From positions 1,873,100 through 1,937,099 of the forward strand of contig NZ_CP013655.1 of NCBI RefSeq assembly GCF_001465345.1: 64,000 nt of DNA, given 5' to 3'. This document shows, piece after piece, positions 56,976 through 64,000 of this stretch (positions are counted from its first letter, which is position 1; every line of letters starts with the position of its first letter). Source of the stretch: Enterococcus rotai (lineage in GTDB: Bacteria; Bacillota; Bacilli; Lactobacillales; Enterococcaceae). The notes beneath the pieces were generated by a model. That model was not told the origin of the DNA. It did no database searches and saw only the letters and a program-made list of their open reading frames with translations. The position numbers were made by a program, and so were the translations under genes.

Positions 56976-58708
56976 TAAAAAAACTGATCGCCAATATAGG
57001 CGTTTACAAGAAAGAAAGTATCATTACGCCATTGTACGTAACTGGGGAAGTTATTTTAGACATCATTATCCCTTTAGTCATGGCAATGATGATCGATAGT
57101 GGGATTGAAAAAGGGGACACCAAAGCGATTTTAATGTATGGAGCGATTTTATTTATTTGTGCAATTATTGCGTTATTTTTTGGTGCGATGTCAGGTCGTT
57201 ATGCGGCTGTTGCTTCGGCTGGATTTGCGAAAAATTTACGAGATCAATTGTTTGTTCGAATCCAAGGTTTTTCCTTTTCAAACATTGATCGTTTTTCTAC
57301 CTCAAGTTTGATCACACGAATGACAACAGACGTGACGAATGTCCAAAACGCGTATCAAATGATTATTCGACTTTTAGTCCGTAGTCCATTGATCATGATT
57401 TTTTCATTAGCGATGGCGTATAGTATCAACAAGGATCTGTCTTTGATTTATTTAGGTGTTGTACCGTTTTTGATGATCGGTTTAGCGCTCGTTATTTATT
57501 TTGCTCATCCTAATTTCAATAAAGTTTTTCGTATTTACGATAAATTAAATAACGTAGTTCAAGAAAACTTGCAAGGAATTCGGGTCGTTAAATCTTATGT
57601 AAGAGAAGACCATGAAGACGAGAAATTCAAAACGGTTTCTAAAGATATTTACAAAACCTTCTCAAAAGCCCAAAGTATTGTTGCCTTCAATAATCCGATT
57701 TTACAGTTTGCCGTATATACCTGTATGTTGTTGATTTCTTGGTTGGGAGCAAAATTTGTCGTTGGCAGTACGTTGACTACTGGTGAATTGGTCAGCATGT
57801 TTACGTATACAATGCAGATTTTAATGAGTTTAAACATGTTATCAATGGTTTTTGTGATTGTTCTTATCGCACGAACTTCAGCTGAGCGAATCACAGAAGT
57901 TTTATCTGAAGAAAGTGATTTAAAAAATAATGAAAACCCACTTTATGAAATTCCAGATGGTTCGGTTCGCTTTCATGATGTTTGTTTTAGCTATGCCAAT
58001 GATCTTGAAAAACTAGCCTTGATGCATGCGAATATGGAAATCAAATCGGGTGAAGTTATCGGAATCGTTGGTGGAACGGGGAGTTCTAAATCAACATTGG
58101 TTCAGCTGATCCCAAGACTATATGATGTTACTCAAGGATCAGTCGAAGTTGGCGGACACGATGTACGGCATTATGATCTGAAATCATTGCGTGATCAAGT
58201 CAGCATGGTGTTGCAAAATAATGTGCTATTTACAGGAACGATCAAAGAAAATTTACGTTGGGGAAATGAAGATGCTACAGATGAAGATTTAATCAGAGTC
58301 TGTAAGATTGCGCAAGCGGATAGTTTTATCCAAGAATTTCCTGATAAATATGATACGTTGATTTCGCAAGGAGGAAATAACGTTTCTGGTGGACAAAAGC
58401 AACGTTTATGTATTGCCAGAGCCTTATTGAAGAAACCCAAAATTTTGATTTTAGATGATTCAACAAGTGCGGTTGATACTAAAACAGATCGGTTGATCCG
58501 TGAAGGAATGCGTCAAGAGATTCCAGGGACAACAACGTTTATCATCGGACAACGAGTGTCGTCTGTTCAAGATTCTGATCGGATCATTGTGATGGATAAA
58601 GGCTTGATCAATGAAATTGGAACGCATGATGAATTATTAGCGAATAATCAGATTTATCAAGAAGTTTATGAATCTCAAGCGAAAGGATTTGGTGAAGAGG
58701 ATGCGTGA
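56972..58708 (+). CDS. heterodimeric ABC exporter, degenerate-site subunit (MarR-controlled)
   Basis: The 578-residue membrane-ATPase fusion has Walker A GGTGSSKST (Ser where Gly is usual before Lys), an intact signature VSGGQKQRL, and Walker B ILILDDSTSAVD with Asp in place of the catalytic Glu. It is the partner of the next gene. The organisation (MarR, C-type, D-type half) matches known multidrug exporters such as LmrCD-like and Efr pumps of lactic acid bacteria. Start is GTG at 56972. Confidence 0.9.
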   Translation: MIKKLIANIGVYKKESIITPLYVTGEVILDIIIPLVMAMMIDSGIEKGDTKAILMYGAILFICAIIALFFGAMSGRYAAVASAGFAKNLRDQLFVRIQGFSFSNIDRFSTSSLITRMTTDVTNVQNAYQMIIRLLVRSPLIMIFSLAMAYSINKDLSLIYLGVVPFLMIGLALVIYFAHPNFNKVFRIYDKLNNVVQENLQGIRVVKSYVREDHEDEKFKTVSKDIYKTFSKAQSIVAFNNPILQFAVYTCMLLISWLGAKFVVGSTLTTGELVSMFTYTMQILMSLNMLSMVFVIVLIARTSAERITEVLSEESDLKNNENPLYEIPDGSVRFHDVCFSYANDLEKLALMHANMEIKSGEVIGIVGGTGSSKSTLVQLIPRLYDVTQGSVEVGGHDVRHYDLKSLRDQVSMVLQNNVLFTGTIKENLRWGNEDATDEDLIRVCKIAQADSFIQEFPDKYDTLISQGGNNVSGGQKQRLCIARALLKKPKILILDDSTSAVDTKTDRLIREGMRQEIPGTTTFIIGQRVSSVQDSDRIIVMDKGLINEIGTHDELLANNQIYQEVYESQAKGFGEEDA

Positions 58709-60587
58709 TGAACAACAAGGAATTCGTAAAAATCAAAATCCTTTGAAAACGTTGAAACGCTTATTTGCCTACATGTTTAGACAAAATAAGTTTCTTCTGG
58801 TACTAGTGCTGCTACTCATTTTTTTAAGCACGTTTGCCAATGTTCGAGGTTCTTTATTTTTACAAGTAGTGATCGATGATTACATTACTCCGCTACTTGG
58901 ACAAAGTAACCCCAATTTCTCTGGATTGTTAAAAGCAATCACAACGATGGCGCTGATTTATGTTGTTGGGATCATATCGAATCTATGCTCTAATTTGATC
59001 ATGGTGCGGATCAGTGAAGGGACCCAAAAAACGATTCGAGATGAAATGTTTACCCATCTTGAAACCTTGCCGATTGGTTATTTTGATTCAAATTCTGATG
59101 GTGATATCATGAGTCATTTCACGAATGATACAGATACCTTACGGCAGATGATTTCTCAAAGTATTCCGAATTTAGTGATGGCCGTGGTTAGTTTTGTCAG
59201 TGTATTTATTGCGATGTTTACGATCAGTGTTCCCTTGACTTTGGTTGTGATTGTTTCTGTTTCGATCATGATCGTGACAATTCGGATGATTGCCGGACGT
59301 AGTAGCCGTTATTTTGGCAAACAACAAAGAGATCTCGGCAGTGTTAATGGTTATATTGAAGAAATCATGCATGGTCAAAAAGTAGTGAAAATATTTAATC
59401 ATGAGCCACAAACGATCAAACAATTTAAAGAAATCAATGAAGAATTACGGCAAAGTGCGACTAAAGCGAATAAATACGCGAATAGTTTAATGCCGATCAT
59501 GATGAACTTGCTAAATATACAGTATGTACTTTTAGCAGTTGTTGGCGGAATTTTTTCAGTATACGGTGTTTCAGGTCTAACCATTGGGATGATTGCGTCT
59601 TTTCTTCAATTAAGTCGTTCATTGAATATGCCGATCAGTCAAGTTTCTCAACAAATCAATTTTGTGATCATGGCTTTAGCAGGAGCCGATCGTATCTTTA
59701 GTTTAATTGATGAAAAACCAGAAGTAGATGATGGCTATGTAACATTGGTGAATGTAACGCGAGAAGCTGGAGATCTTGTTGAAAGTGAAGCGAGAACAGG
59801 AATCTGGGCTTGGAAGCATCCTCATGCAGACGGTACTGTCACCTATACTGAATTAACTGGAGATGTGCGGTTTGAAGATGTTTCTTTTGGTTACACAGAA
59901 AAAAATCGTGTCTTAAAAGATATCAATCTTTATGCAGAACCAGGACAAAAAGTCGCCTTTGTTGGGGCTACCGGGGCAGGTAAAACGACAATCACCAACT
60001 TGATCAATCGCTTTTATGATATTCAAGAAGGCAAAATTCGCTATGATGGAATCAATGTGAAAAAGATTAAAAAGAGCTCGTTGAGAAGGTCGTTAGGGAT
60101 TGTTTTGCAGGACACTCATTTATTTACCGGAACGATTCGGGAAAATATTCGTTATGGTAAGCTAGATGCATCAGATAGTGATGTGATTAACGCAGCACAA
60201 CTGGCCAATGCCGAGGATTTCATTAATAATCTACCGAATAAATACGATACGGTGATCACGGGTGATGGCGAAGGTTTGTCACAAGGGCAACGCCAGTTAT
60301 TGTCTATCGCACGAGCAGCTATTGCAGATCCACCTGTTATGATTTTGGATGAAGCAACATCTAGTATTGATACTAGAACAGAAAAGCATGTGCAAGCTGG
60401 AATGGACCGTTTGATGAAAGGCAGAACCGTATTTGTTATCGCTCATCGCTTATCGACGATTCAAAATTCAGATGCGATTATGGTGATGGATCATGGCCGG
60501 ATTATTGAACGGGGCAGTCATGAAGATTTACTTGAAGAAAAAGGCATTTACCATCAACTCTATACAGGCAAAGTAGAGCTTTCATAG
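58701..60587 (+). CDS. heterodimeric ABC exporter, catalytic-site subunit (MarR-controlled)
   Basis: About 628 residues. Walker A is GATGAGKTT, the signature is altered (LSQGQRQLL), and Walker B MILDEATSSID has the catalytic Glu. It carries an insert of about 45 residues before the ATPase (VNVTREAGDLVESEARTGIW and on), as in the longer subunits of such heterodimers. The start overlaps the upstream gene; ATG 58701 or GTG 58692 are both possible. Confidence 0.88.
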   Translation: MRDEQQGIRKNQNPLKTLKRLFAYMFRQNKFLLVLVLLLIFLSTFANVRGSLFLQVVIDDYITPLLGQSNPNFSGLLKAITTMALIYVVGIISNLCSNLIMVRISEGTQKTIRDEMFTHLETLPIGYFDSNSDGDIMSHFTNDTDTLRQMISQSIPNLVMAVVSFVSVFIAMFTISVPLTLVVIVSVSIMIVTIRMIAGRSSRYFGKQQRDLGSVNGYIEEIMHGQKVVKIFNHEPQTIKQFKEINEELRQSATKANKYANSLMPIMMNLLNIQYVLLAVVGGIFSVYGVSGLTIGMIASFLQLSRSLNMPISQVSQQINFVIMALAGADRIFSLIDEKPEVDDGYVTLVNVTREAGDLVESEARTGIWAWKHPHADGTVTYTELTGDVRFEDVSFGYTEKNRVLKDINLYAEPGQKVAFVGATGAGKTTITNLINRFYDIQEGKIRYDGINVKKIKKSSLRRSLGIVLQDTHLFTGTIRENIRYGKLDASDSDVINAAQLANAEDFINNLPNKYDTVITGDGEGLSQGQRQLLSIARAAIADPPVMILDEATSSIDTRTEKHVQAGMDRLMKGRTVFVIAHRLSTIQNSDAIMVMDHGRIIERGSHEDLLEEKGIYHQLYTGKVELS

Positions 60588-60608
60588 CTTGAAAGTAGAA
60601 AATAAAAA

Positions 60609-60648
60609 AACACCAACTGTTAGAAAAATTCTAATAGTTGGTGTTTTC
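60609..60648 (+). terminator. rho-independent terminator of the marR-ABC operon
   Basis: AACACCAACTGTTAGAA / TTCTAATAGTTGGTGTT followed by TTCTT. The stem shares most of its bases with the terminator at 56356-56399. Confidence 0.82.
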
Positions 60649-60670
60649 TTGATATAAACGTTTAAAATAA

Positions 60671-60744
60671 TACGCCAAGAGAGATTCGAACTCCCGACCG
60701 CTCGCTTAGAAGGCGAGTGCTCTATCCAGCTGAGCTATTGGCGC
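60671..60744 (-). tRNA. tRNA-Arg (anticodon TCT)
   Basis: On the minus strand the cloverleaf begins GCGCCAATAGCTCAGCTGGA. It has the anticodon stem-loop CTCGC-CTTCTAA-GCGAG (anticodon TCT), the T-arm GGGAGTTCGAATCTCTC and the acceptor return TTGGCGT with discriminator A. The 3' CCA is not encoded. It is 74 bases long and decodes AGA/AGG. Confidence 0.95.
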
Positions 60745-60767
60745 AAAATGTTAACGCAACAGAATTT

Positions 60768-60796
60768 ATTATAATGAACATACATAACAAAGTCAA
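60768..60796 (-). promoter_or_regulatory. promoter of tRNA-Arg
   Basis: On the minus strand TTGACT (60796-60791) and TATAAT (60773-60768) are separated by exactly 17 bases and lie 24 bases before the tRNA. Confidence 0.85.
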
Positions 60797-60864
60797 TCAT
60801 AAATTAGAAATAACAACAAAAAAATTTGAAAAGAAGTTTATAGAAGAGAAAAGTCAAGTTTTCA

Positions 60865-60893
60865 TTGACTCAGTATTCTTATTTTGATACAAT
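60865..60893 (+). promoter_or_regulatory. promoter of the rplU operon
   Basis: TTGACT (60865-60870) and TACAAT (60888-60893) have a 17-base spacer; transcription would start near 60900. Confidence 0.8.
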
Positions 60894-60902
60894 ATTAATG
60901 TT

Positions 60903-61001
60903 GTAATTGTGGACTCCACAGCTACAACCGCACAGAACAAGTTTTTAAGCATGACAATCTTGTTGTCACTTGGGATGGCGAGTCTAAGTCTAGAAGAAGG
61001 A
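60903..61001 (+). ncRNA. ribosomal protein L21 leader
   Basis: The leader between the promoter and rplU contains paired segments TTGTGGACTCCACAG and GACAATCTTGTTGTC, with GGGATGGCGAGTCTAAGTC before the Shine-Dalgarno. Position and pattern fit the Firmicute L21 leader thought to mediate autoregulation by L21. The assignment is from memory of the family. Confidence 0.65.
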
Positions 61002-61014
61002 GGTGCTGTATAGC

Positions 61015-61323
61015 ATGTACGCAATTATCAAAACTGGTGGTAAACAAGTAAAAGTTGAGGTAGGTCAAGCAATTTACGTTGAAAAATTAGACGTAGAAGC
61101 TGGCGAAAAAGTTGTTTTTGACGAAGTTATCTTAGTGGGTGGCGAATCTACGAAAGTAGGAGCTCCAACTGTAGCAGGTGCAACTGTCGAAGGAACTGTA
61201 GAAAAACACGGCAAACAAAAGAAAGTCGTAACTTTCAAATACAAACCTAAAAAACACACTCACCGCAAACAAGGTCACCGTCAACCATATACAAAAGTTG
61301 TAATCAACGCAATCAACGCATAA
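61015..61323 (+). CDS. rplU: 50S ribosomal protein L21
   Basis: The 102-residue early-assembly protein of the large subunit has the start [18 protein letters not shown] and the C-terminal [19 protein letters not shown] diagnostic of L21. The start at 61015 follows AAGGAGG. First of the rplU-prp-rpmA operon. Confidence 0.97.
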   Translation: MYAIIKTGGKQVKVEVGQAIYVEKLDVEAGEKVVFDEVILVGGESTKVGAPTVAGATVEGTVEKHGKQKKVVTFKYKPKKHTHRKQGHRQPYTKVVINAINA

Positions 61324-61356
61324 TTCTTTTAAGTTGCATAGGAAAGAGGCCTATCA

Positions 61357-61701
61357 ATGATTAAAAGTTCTTTTAAGCGAAATGACGCAGGTCAAATCGT
61401 TTCTTTTGAAGTCTCAGGGCATGCAGAATCTGGTCCATATGGCAGTGATATCGTTTGTGCAGCTGTGTCTGCTTTAACGATCAGTACTGTCAATGGAATT
61501 GATGCGCTAGCTGGATTTGAACCGATTGTTGAAACTAACGAAGATGAAGGTGGTTACCTTTATGTTGAAATGATTTCAAATGCCAATCAGGAACAAACCA
61601 ACATTGCCCAAATTCTCTTGGAAAATCTTTTATTAGGTTTACAAGCGATCGAGCAAGAAAGTCTTGAATTTATTCAAGTCAAAACCATAAATGAAAAATA
61701 G
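61357..61701 (+). CDS. prp: ribosomal-processing cysteine protease Prp
   Basis: Removes the N-terminal extension of L27. The 114-residue protein has the His of VSGHAESGPYGSDIVCAAVS (His22) and the Cys in the same stretch (Cys34), the catalytic pair. It sits between rplU and rpmA as in other Firmicutes whose L27 has the extension. Confidence 0.93.
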   Translation: MIKSSFKRNDAGQIVSFEVSGHAESGPYGSDIVCAAVSALTISTVNGIDALAGFEPIVETNEDEGGYLYVEMISNANQEQTNIAQILLENLLLGLQAIEQESLEFIQVKTINEK

Positions 61702-61713
61702 GAGGTGCAGACT

Positions 61714-62001
61714 ATGTTATTAACTATGAATTTACAATTATTCGCCCACAAAAAAGGTGGAGGTTCTACTTCCAACGGACGTGATTCAGAATCTAAACGC
61801 CTAGGCGCTAAAAGTGCTGATGGACAAACTGTTACTGGTGGATCAATTTTATACCGTCAACGCGGAACTAAAATTTACCCAGGAGCAAACGTAGGTATCG
61901 GCGGAGACGACACTTTATTTGCTAAAGTTGACGGTGTAGTACGTTTCGAACGTAAAGGCCGCGACAAAAAACAAGTGTCTGTTTACCCAGTAGCTCAATA
62001 A
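61714..62001 (+). CDS. rpmA: 50S ribosomal protein L27 with cleavable N-terminal extension
   Basis: The 95-residue precursor starts [19 protein letters not shown]. The Prp cleavage site is after the Phe of NLQLF, leaving a mature protein whose N-terminus reaches the peptidyl transferase centre. Start at 61714 after GGAGG; the frame opens slightly earlier but lacks a site. Confidence 0.96.
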   Translation: MLLTMNLQLFAHKKGGGSTSNGRDSESKRLGAKSADGQTVTGGSILYRQRGTKIYPGANVGIGGDDTLFAKVDGVVRFERKGRDKKQVSVYPVAQ

Positions 62002-62015
62002 TAATTGAACTTAAT

Positions 62016-62053
62016 AGCTCTATCTCTTGTTAAACAAGAGATAGAGCTTTTTT
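62016..62053 (+). terminator. rho-independent terminator of the rplU-prp-rpmA operon
   Basis: AGCTCTATCTCTTG / CAAGAGATAGAGCT with a five-base loop, followed by T6. Confidence 0.9.
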
Positions 62054-62082
62054 ATTTCATATAAAAAATGCTTAAAATATAA

Positions 62083-62337
62083 TCAAAAAGATATAACAGA
62101 ACCATTGAACATTGAAATAAAGACATAAACCATCAGAATCACAATTAAAATCAGCGATAGTATAAGTGGGAAAACAGTTGCTCCTTTTTTCTTTTCCCAA
62201 CTATAAGTCGCTTTTTTAGACCTACCACCAAAAATTGAAAATAATACTAAAATTAAAACTGCAATCAATACTATTTCCATAATAAGTCCTTGTTGTAAAC
62301 GCATATCATTTATAAAAGTAAAACCTACATACATCAT
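62083..62337 (-). CDS. small two-helix membrane protein, hypothetical
   Basis: The 84-residue protein has two hydrophobic segments (EIVLIAVLILVLFSIFGG and VFPLILSLILIVILMVYVF) joined by a basic loop (RSKKATYSWEKKKGA). No family recognised. A GGAGA site precedes the first ATG; the internal ATG before EIVLIAV is an alternative start. Confidence 0.6.
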   Translation of the reverse strand: MMYVGFTFINDMRLQQGLIMEIVLIAVLILVLFSIFGGRSKKATYSWEKKKGATVFPLILSLILIVILMVYVFISMFNGSVISF

Positions 62338-62558
62338 TTTTATTCTCCAATCATTTTAACTTTATTTTATCACAAAATAGCTGGAATAAATCAAGGATAA
62401 TGGTTTTTAATAGATTGGAATAGTTCATTTGTTCTCTATTTCGTCTTCTTCAAAAATTATTTTTGGATTTTTCTCTAAAATTAAAAAAATTTAACTTACG
62501 AGAATTTTTTTTTTATGATAGCATAAACTCTGCTACAAAAATTAAAGGAGAGTGTTTT

Positions 62559-63035
62559 ATGCCGCAAAACAAAAAAGAAGGATTATTTTTCACGACGATT
62601 GTCTGTTTTTCTATGGTGATTATAATGAGTGCTTACAATCTTTTATTACATGGTCAATTTTCGTTAAGTAATTTATTCGGTGGATTAGTGCCAGGATTTA
62701 TCGTAGCATTTCTATTAGATGTTTTAGTCGTTTCATCACCTGCGAAGAAAATTGCGTTTGCTTTACCTGTTAATAAAGAGAAAAAAATCCATCTGATCAT
62801 TGCTGTTTCTAGCTGTATGGTTTTAGGAATGGTCTTTTTTATGTCAATGTATGGTGTCCTTATGCAGTTTGGCTTTACAGAAAATTTCTTGAATTATTAT
62901 CTTGGTGCGTTTGCTAAAAATTTGATTATGGCTTTACCTTTACAACTACTTGTAGTTGGACCGGTTTGTAGAATGATTTTAAGTGTAAGTCGCCAAAGTA
63001 ATTGGTTACAAGAGAGCAATGAATTGAATGACTAA
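62559..63035 (+). CDS. DUF2798-like small membrane protein
   Basis: The 158-residue protein has four hydrophobic segments; the pairing of MSAYNLLLHG with a second LVVGPVCRMIL-type helix resembles DUF2798 proteins, whose function is unknown. The start at 62559 follows AAAGGAGAG; the frame is open further upstream without a start signal. Confidence 0.65.
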   Translation: MPQNKKEGLFFTTIVCFSMVIIMSAYNLLLHGQFSLSNLFGGLVPGFIVAFLLDVLVVSSPAKKIAFALPVNKEKKIHLIIAVSSCMVLGMVFFMSMYGVLMQFGFTENFLNYYLGAFAKNLIMALPLQLLVVGPVCRMILSVSRQSNWLQESNELND

Positions 63036-63047
63036 ATTAATAAGTAG

Positions 63048-63080
63048 GACAGAATGGAACTTCGTTTTGTTCTGCTTTTT
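63048..63080 (+). terminator. probable terminator after the DUF2798-like gene
   Basis: CAGAA / TTCTG with an inner AAC / GTT pairing, followed by a T run. Confidence 0.55.
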
Positions 63081-63183
63081 GAGTTTTAAAAGAAAAAATC
63101 AGAAGGAAAAGGGTATAATTTTCCAATAAAGCAATAATATTGTTATAATTAGTAGAATCTTGATCAATAGGAGGACCTCAGCA

Positions 63184-63588
63184 ATGGAAATACATGAGAG
63201 AATTGTCAGGTTATTAAATTCAAGTACAGTATTTTTGATTTCAACAATTGATCAGCGTGATTTTCCAACGGTGATTACTGTTTCTGAACCGTTATGGAGA
63301 GAAGGGCTATTAAAGCTACAATTTTATTTGGATGGAAATGGTGAAACAGTTAAAAATATTCGATGTAATCCAAACGGCTCTGTCTGTTGCTATGAAGAAA
63401 TTGAACATGAAAGCTTGCTTTTAAAAGGGAAATTTATAATTGAAGAGATTGAGTCATTAGACGAAATCGAACCCAAGTTGTCAGCATATCAGAAAGAATT
63501 GAATCATGTAAAACCTGTACTGGTCAATTTTGAAACATGGACAGCTAGGATACATATGGATAAAAAAACAAAAGACATTATCGTTTAA
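63184..63588 (+). CDS. pyridoxamine 5'-phosphate oxidase family protein
   Basis: The 134-residue split-barrel flavin-type protein has an early STVFLISTIDQRDFPTVITV and a central YLDGNGETVKNIRCNPNGSV, typical of general-stress FMN-binding PNPOx-like proteins. It probably binds FMN or F420-like cofactors; the reaction is unknown. The start at 63184 follows AGGAGG; the earlier frame has no site. Confidence 0.78.
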   Translation: MEIHERIVRLLNSSTVFLISTIDQRDFPTVITVSEPLWREGLLKLQFYLDGNGETVKNIRCNPNGSVCCYEEIEHESLLLKGKFIIEEIESLDEIEPKLSAYQKELNHVKPVLVNFETWTARIHMDKKTKDIIV

Positions 63589-63626
63589 AGAATGAAAAAG
63601 AGCAGGTCTAACATAATAAGCTATAT

Positions 63627-63665
63627 AGAGAGTTGAGAGGAGTAATAGCTCAACTCTTTTTCTAT
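63627..63665 (+). terminator. rho-independent terminator
   Basis: AGAGTTGAG / CTCAACTCT with an 11-base loop, followed by T5. Confidence 0.8.
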
Positions 63666-63821
63666 TGTTCCAGTGCAAGCGTCCTTCTTAAACAAATATA
63701 GAGGTTCTTCGCTTTTTCTTAATACATCTTCATACATTCTTCGCAGATTTTTATGTTTGAGTTAAGTTCTTTTGGGTATAGTTTTATCATCACTTAATAA
63801 TAAAGCAAAGGGGGAATGGTC

Positions 63822-63968
63822 ATGTACGCTGTAAAAGTATTACATGGATATATTGGTAAGGACGGGCAACGTACAAGGGATAAAAATCGTGTTCGAATCT
63901 TTCCAAATAAACATTATGCAGAAAAATTTGCCGATAAAATCGGCGGTCGAGTAAAAATACTTAGCTAA
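63822..63968 (+). CDS. 48-residue hypothetical protein
   Basis: An ATG at 63822 has AAAGGGGGAA upstream and opens a 48-codon frame starting MYAVKVLHGYIGKDGQRTRD and ending GGRVKILS. The product is basic, with a strand-helix-strand look and no membrane segment. No family recognised. The strong ribosome binding site and ordinary codon use support a real gene. Confidence 0.6.
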   Translation: MYAVKVLHGYIGKDGQRTRDKNRVRIFPNKHYAEKFADKIGGRVKILS

Positions 63969-64000
63969 ATGAAGACAATAACAGGAAACGAGTAGAGTTT

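Overview
The window looks like chromosomal DNA of a low-GC Gram-positive coccus of the Lactobacillales, most likely an Enterococcus. Supporting features are the gene content, the AT-rich genes with strong Shine-Dalgarno sites, CcpA-type cre sites, a THF riboswitch before folT, the rplU-prp-rpmA operon with the cleavable L27 leader, and short palindromic intergenic repeats that resemble the EFAR repeats described in E. faecalis. The species cannot be fixed from the sequence alone.

Layout. 1-9.6 kb: end of a GRP-type sugar transporter gene, an APC amino-acid permease, fumC plus malic enzyme (fumarate to malate to pyruvate), metG, a lipoprotein, a HIT protein and an acetyltransferase. 9.6-12.8 kb: a decayed gene remnant, a membrane protein and a frameshifted helD. 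13-15.7 kb: a repeat-filled gap, then tatD-rnmV-rsmA. 15.8-18.1 kb: a catabolite-controlled transporter and a choloylglycine-hydrolase-family enzyme. 18.1-24.2 kb: a tandem glycine riboswitch followed by gcvT-gcvH-gcvPA-gcvPB-lpdA. 24.3-30.6 kb: an M20 amidohydrolase, fhs, niaX under a NiaR-like operator, a multisugar ABC ATPase, mgsA, and a THF riboswitch with folT. The glycine cleavage system, formate-THF ligase and folate transporter together form a one-carbon/folate neighbourhood.

30.6-46.6 kb: a heterodimeric ABC exporter, a second repeat-filled gap, a CmpB-type membrane protein, a secreted coiled-coil/3D-domain cell-wall protein, small enzymes, ung, pta, tsaE, a GH4 phospho-glucosidase with a convergent RpiR regulator, and a minus-strand group containing a second frameshifted gene.

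46.7-56.4 kb is the most unusual part. It is a compact non-contractile phage-tail locus: major tail protein, tail-assembly chaperones joined by a predicted -1 programmed frameshift, tape measure, Dit, a Tal with lysozyme and CHAP domains, a BppU-like protein and three small receptor-binding-like proteins in tandem. No capsid, terminase, portal, integrase, holin or separate endolysin gene is present in the window. It reads as a domesticated tail, a candidate flexible (F-type) tailocin, or a remnant prophage tail module.

56.5-60.6 kb: a MarR regulator with its own operator and a second heterodimeric ABC exporter. 60.6-64 kb: tRNA-Arg(TCT) on the minus strand, rplU-prp-rpmA with an L21 leader, and several small proteins, one of 48 residues.

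Seven short hairpin elements in three intergenic gaps and inside the gcv operon share a common frame but have different, mutually complementary stems, so the pairing rather than the sequence is what has been kept.
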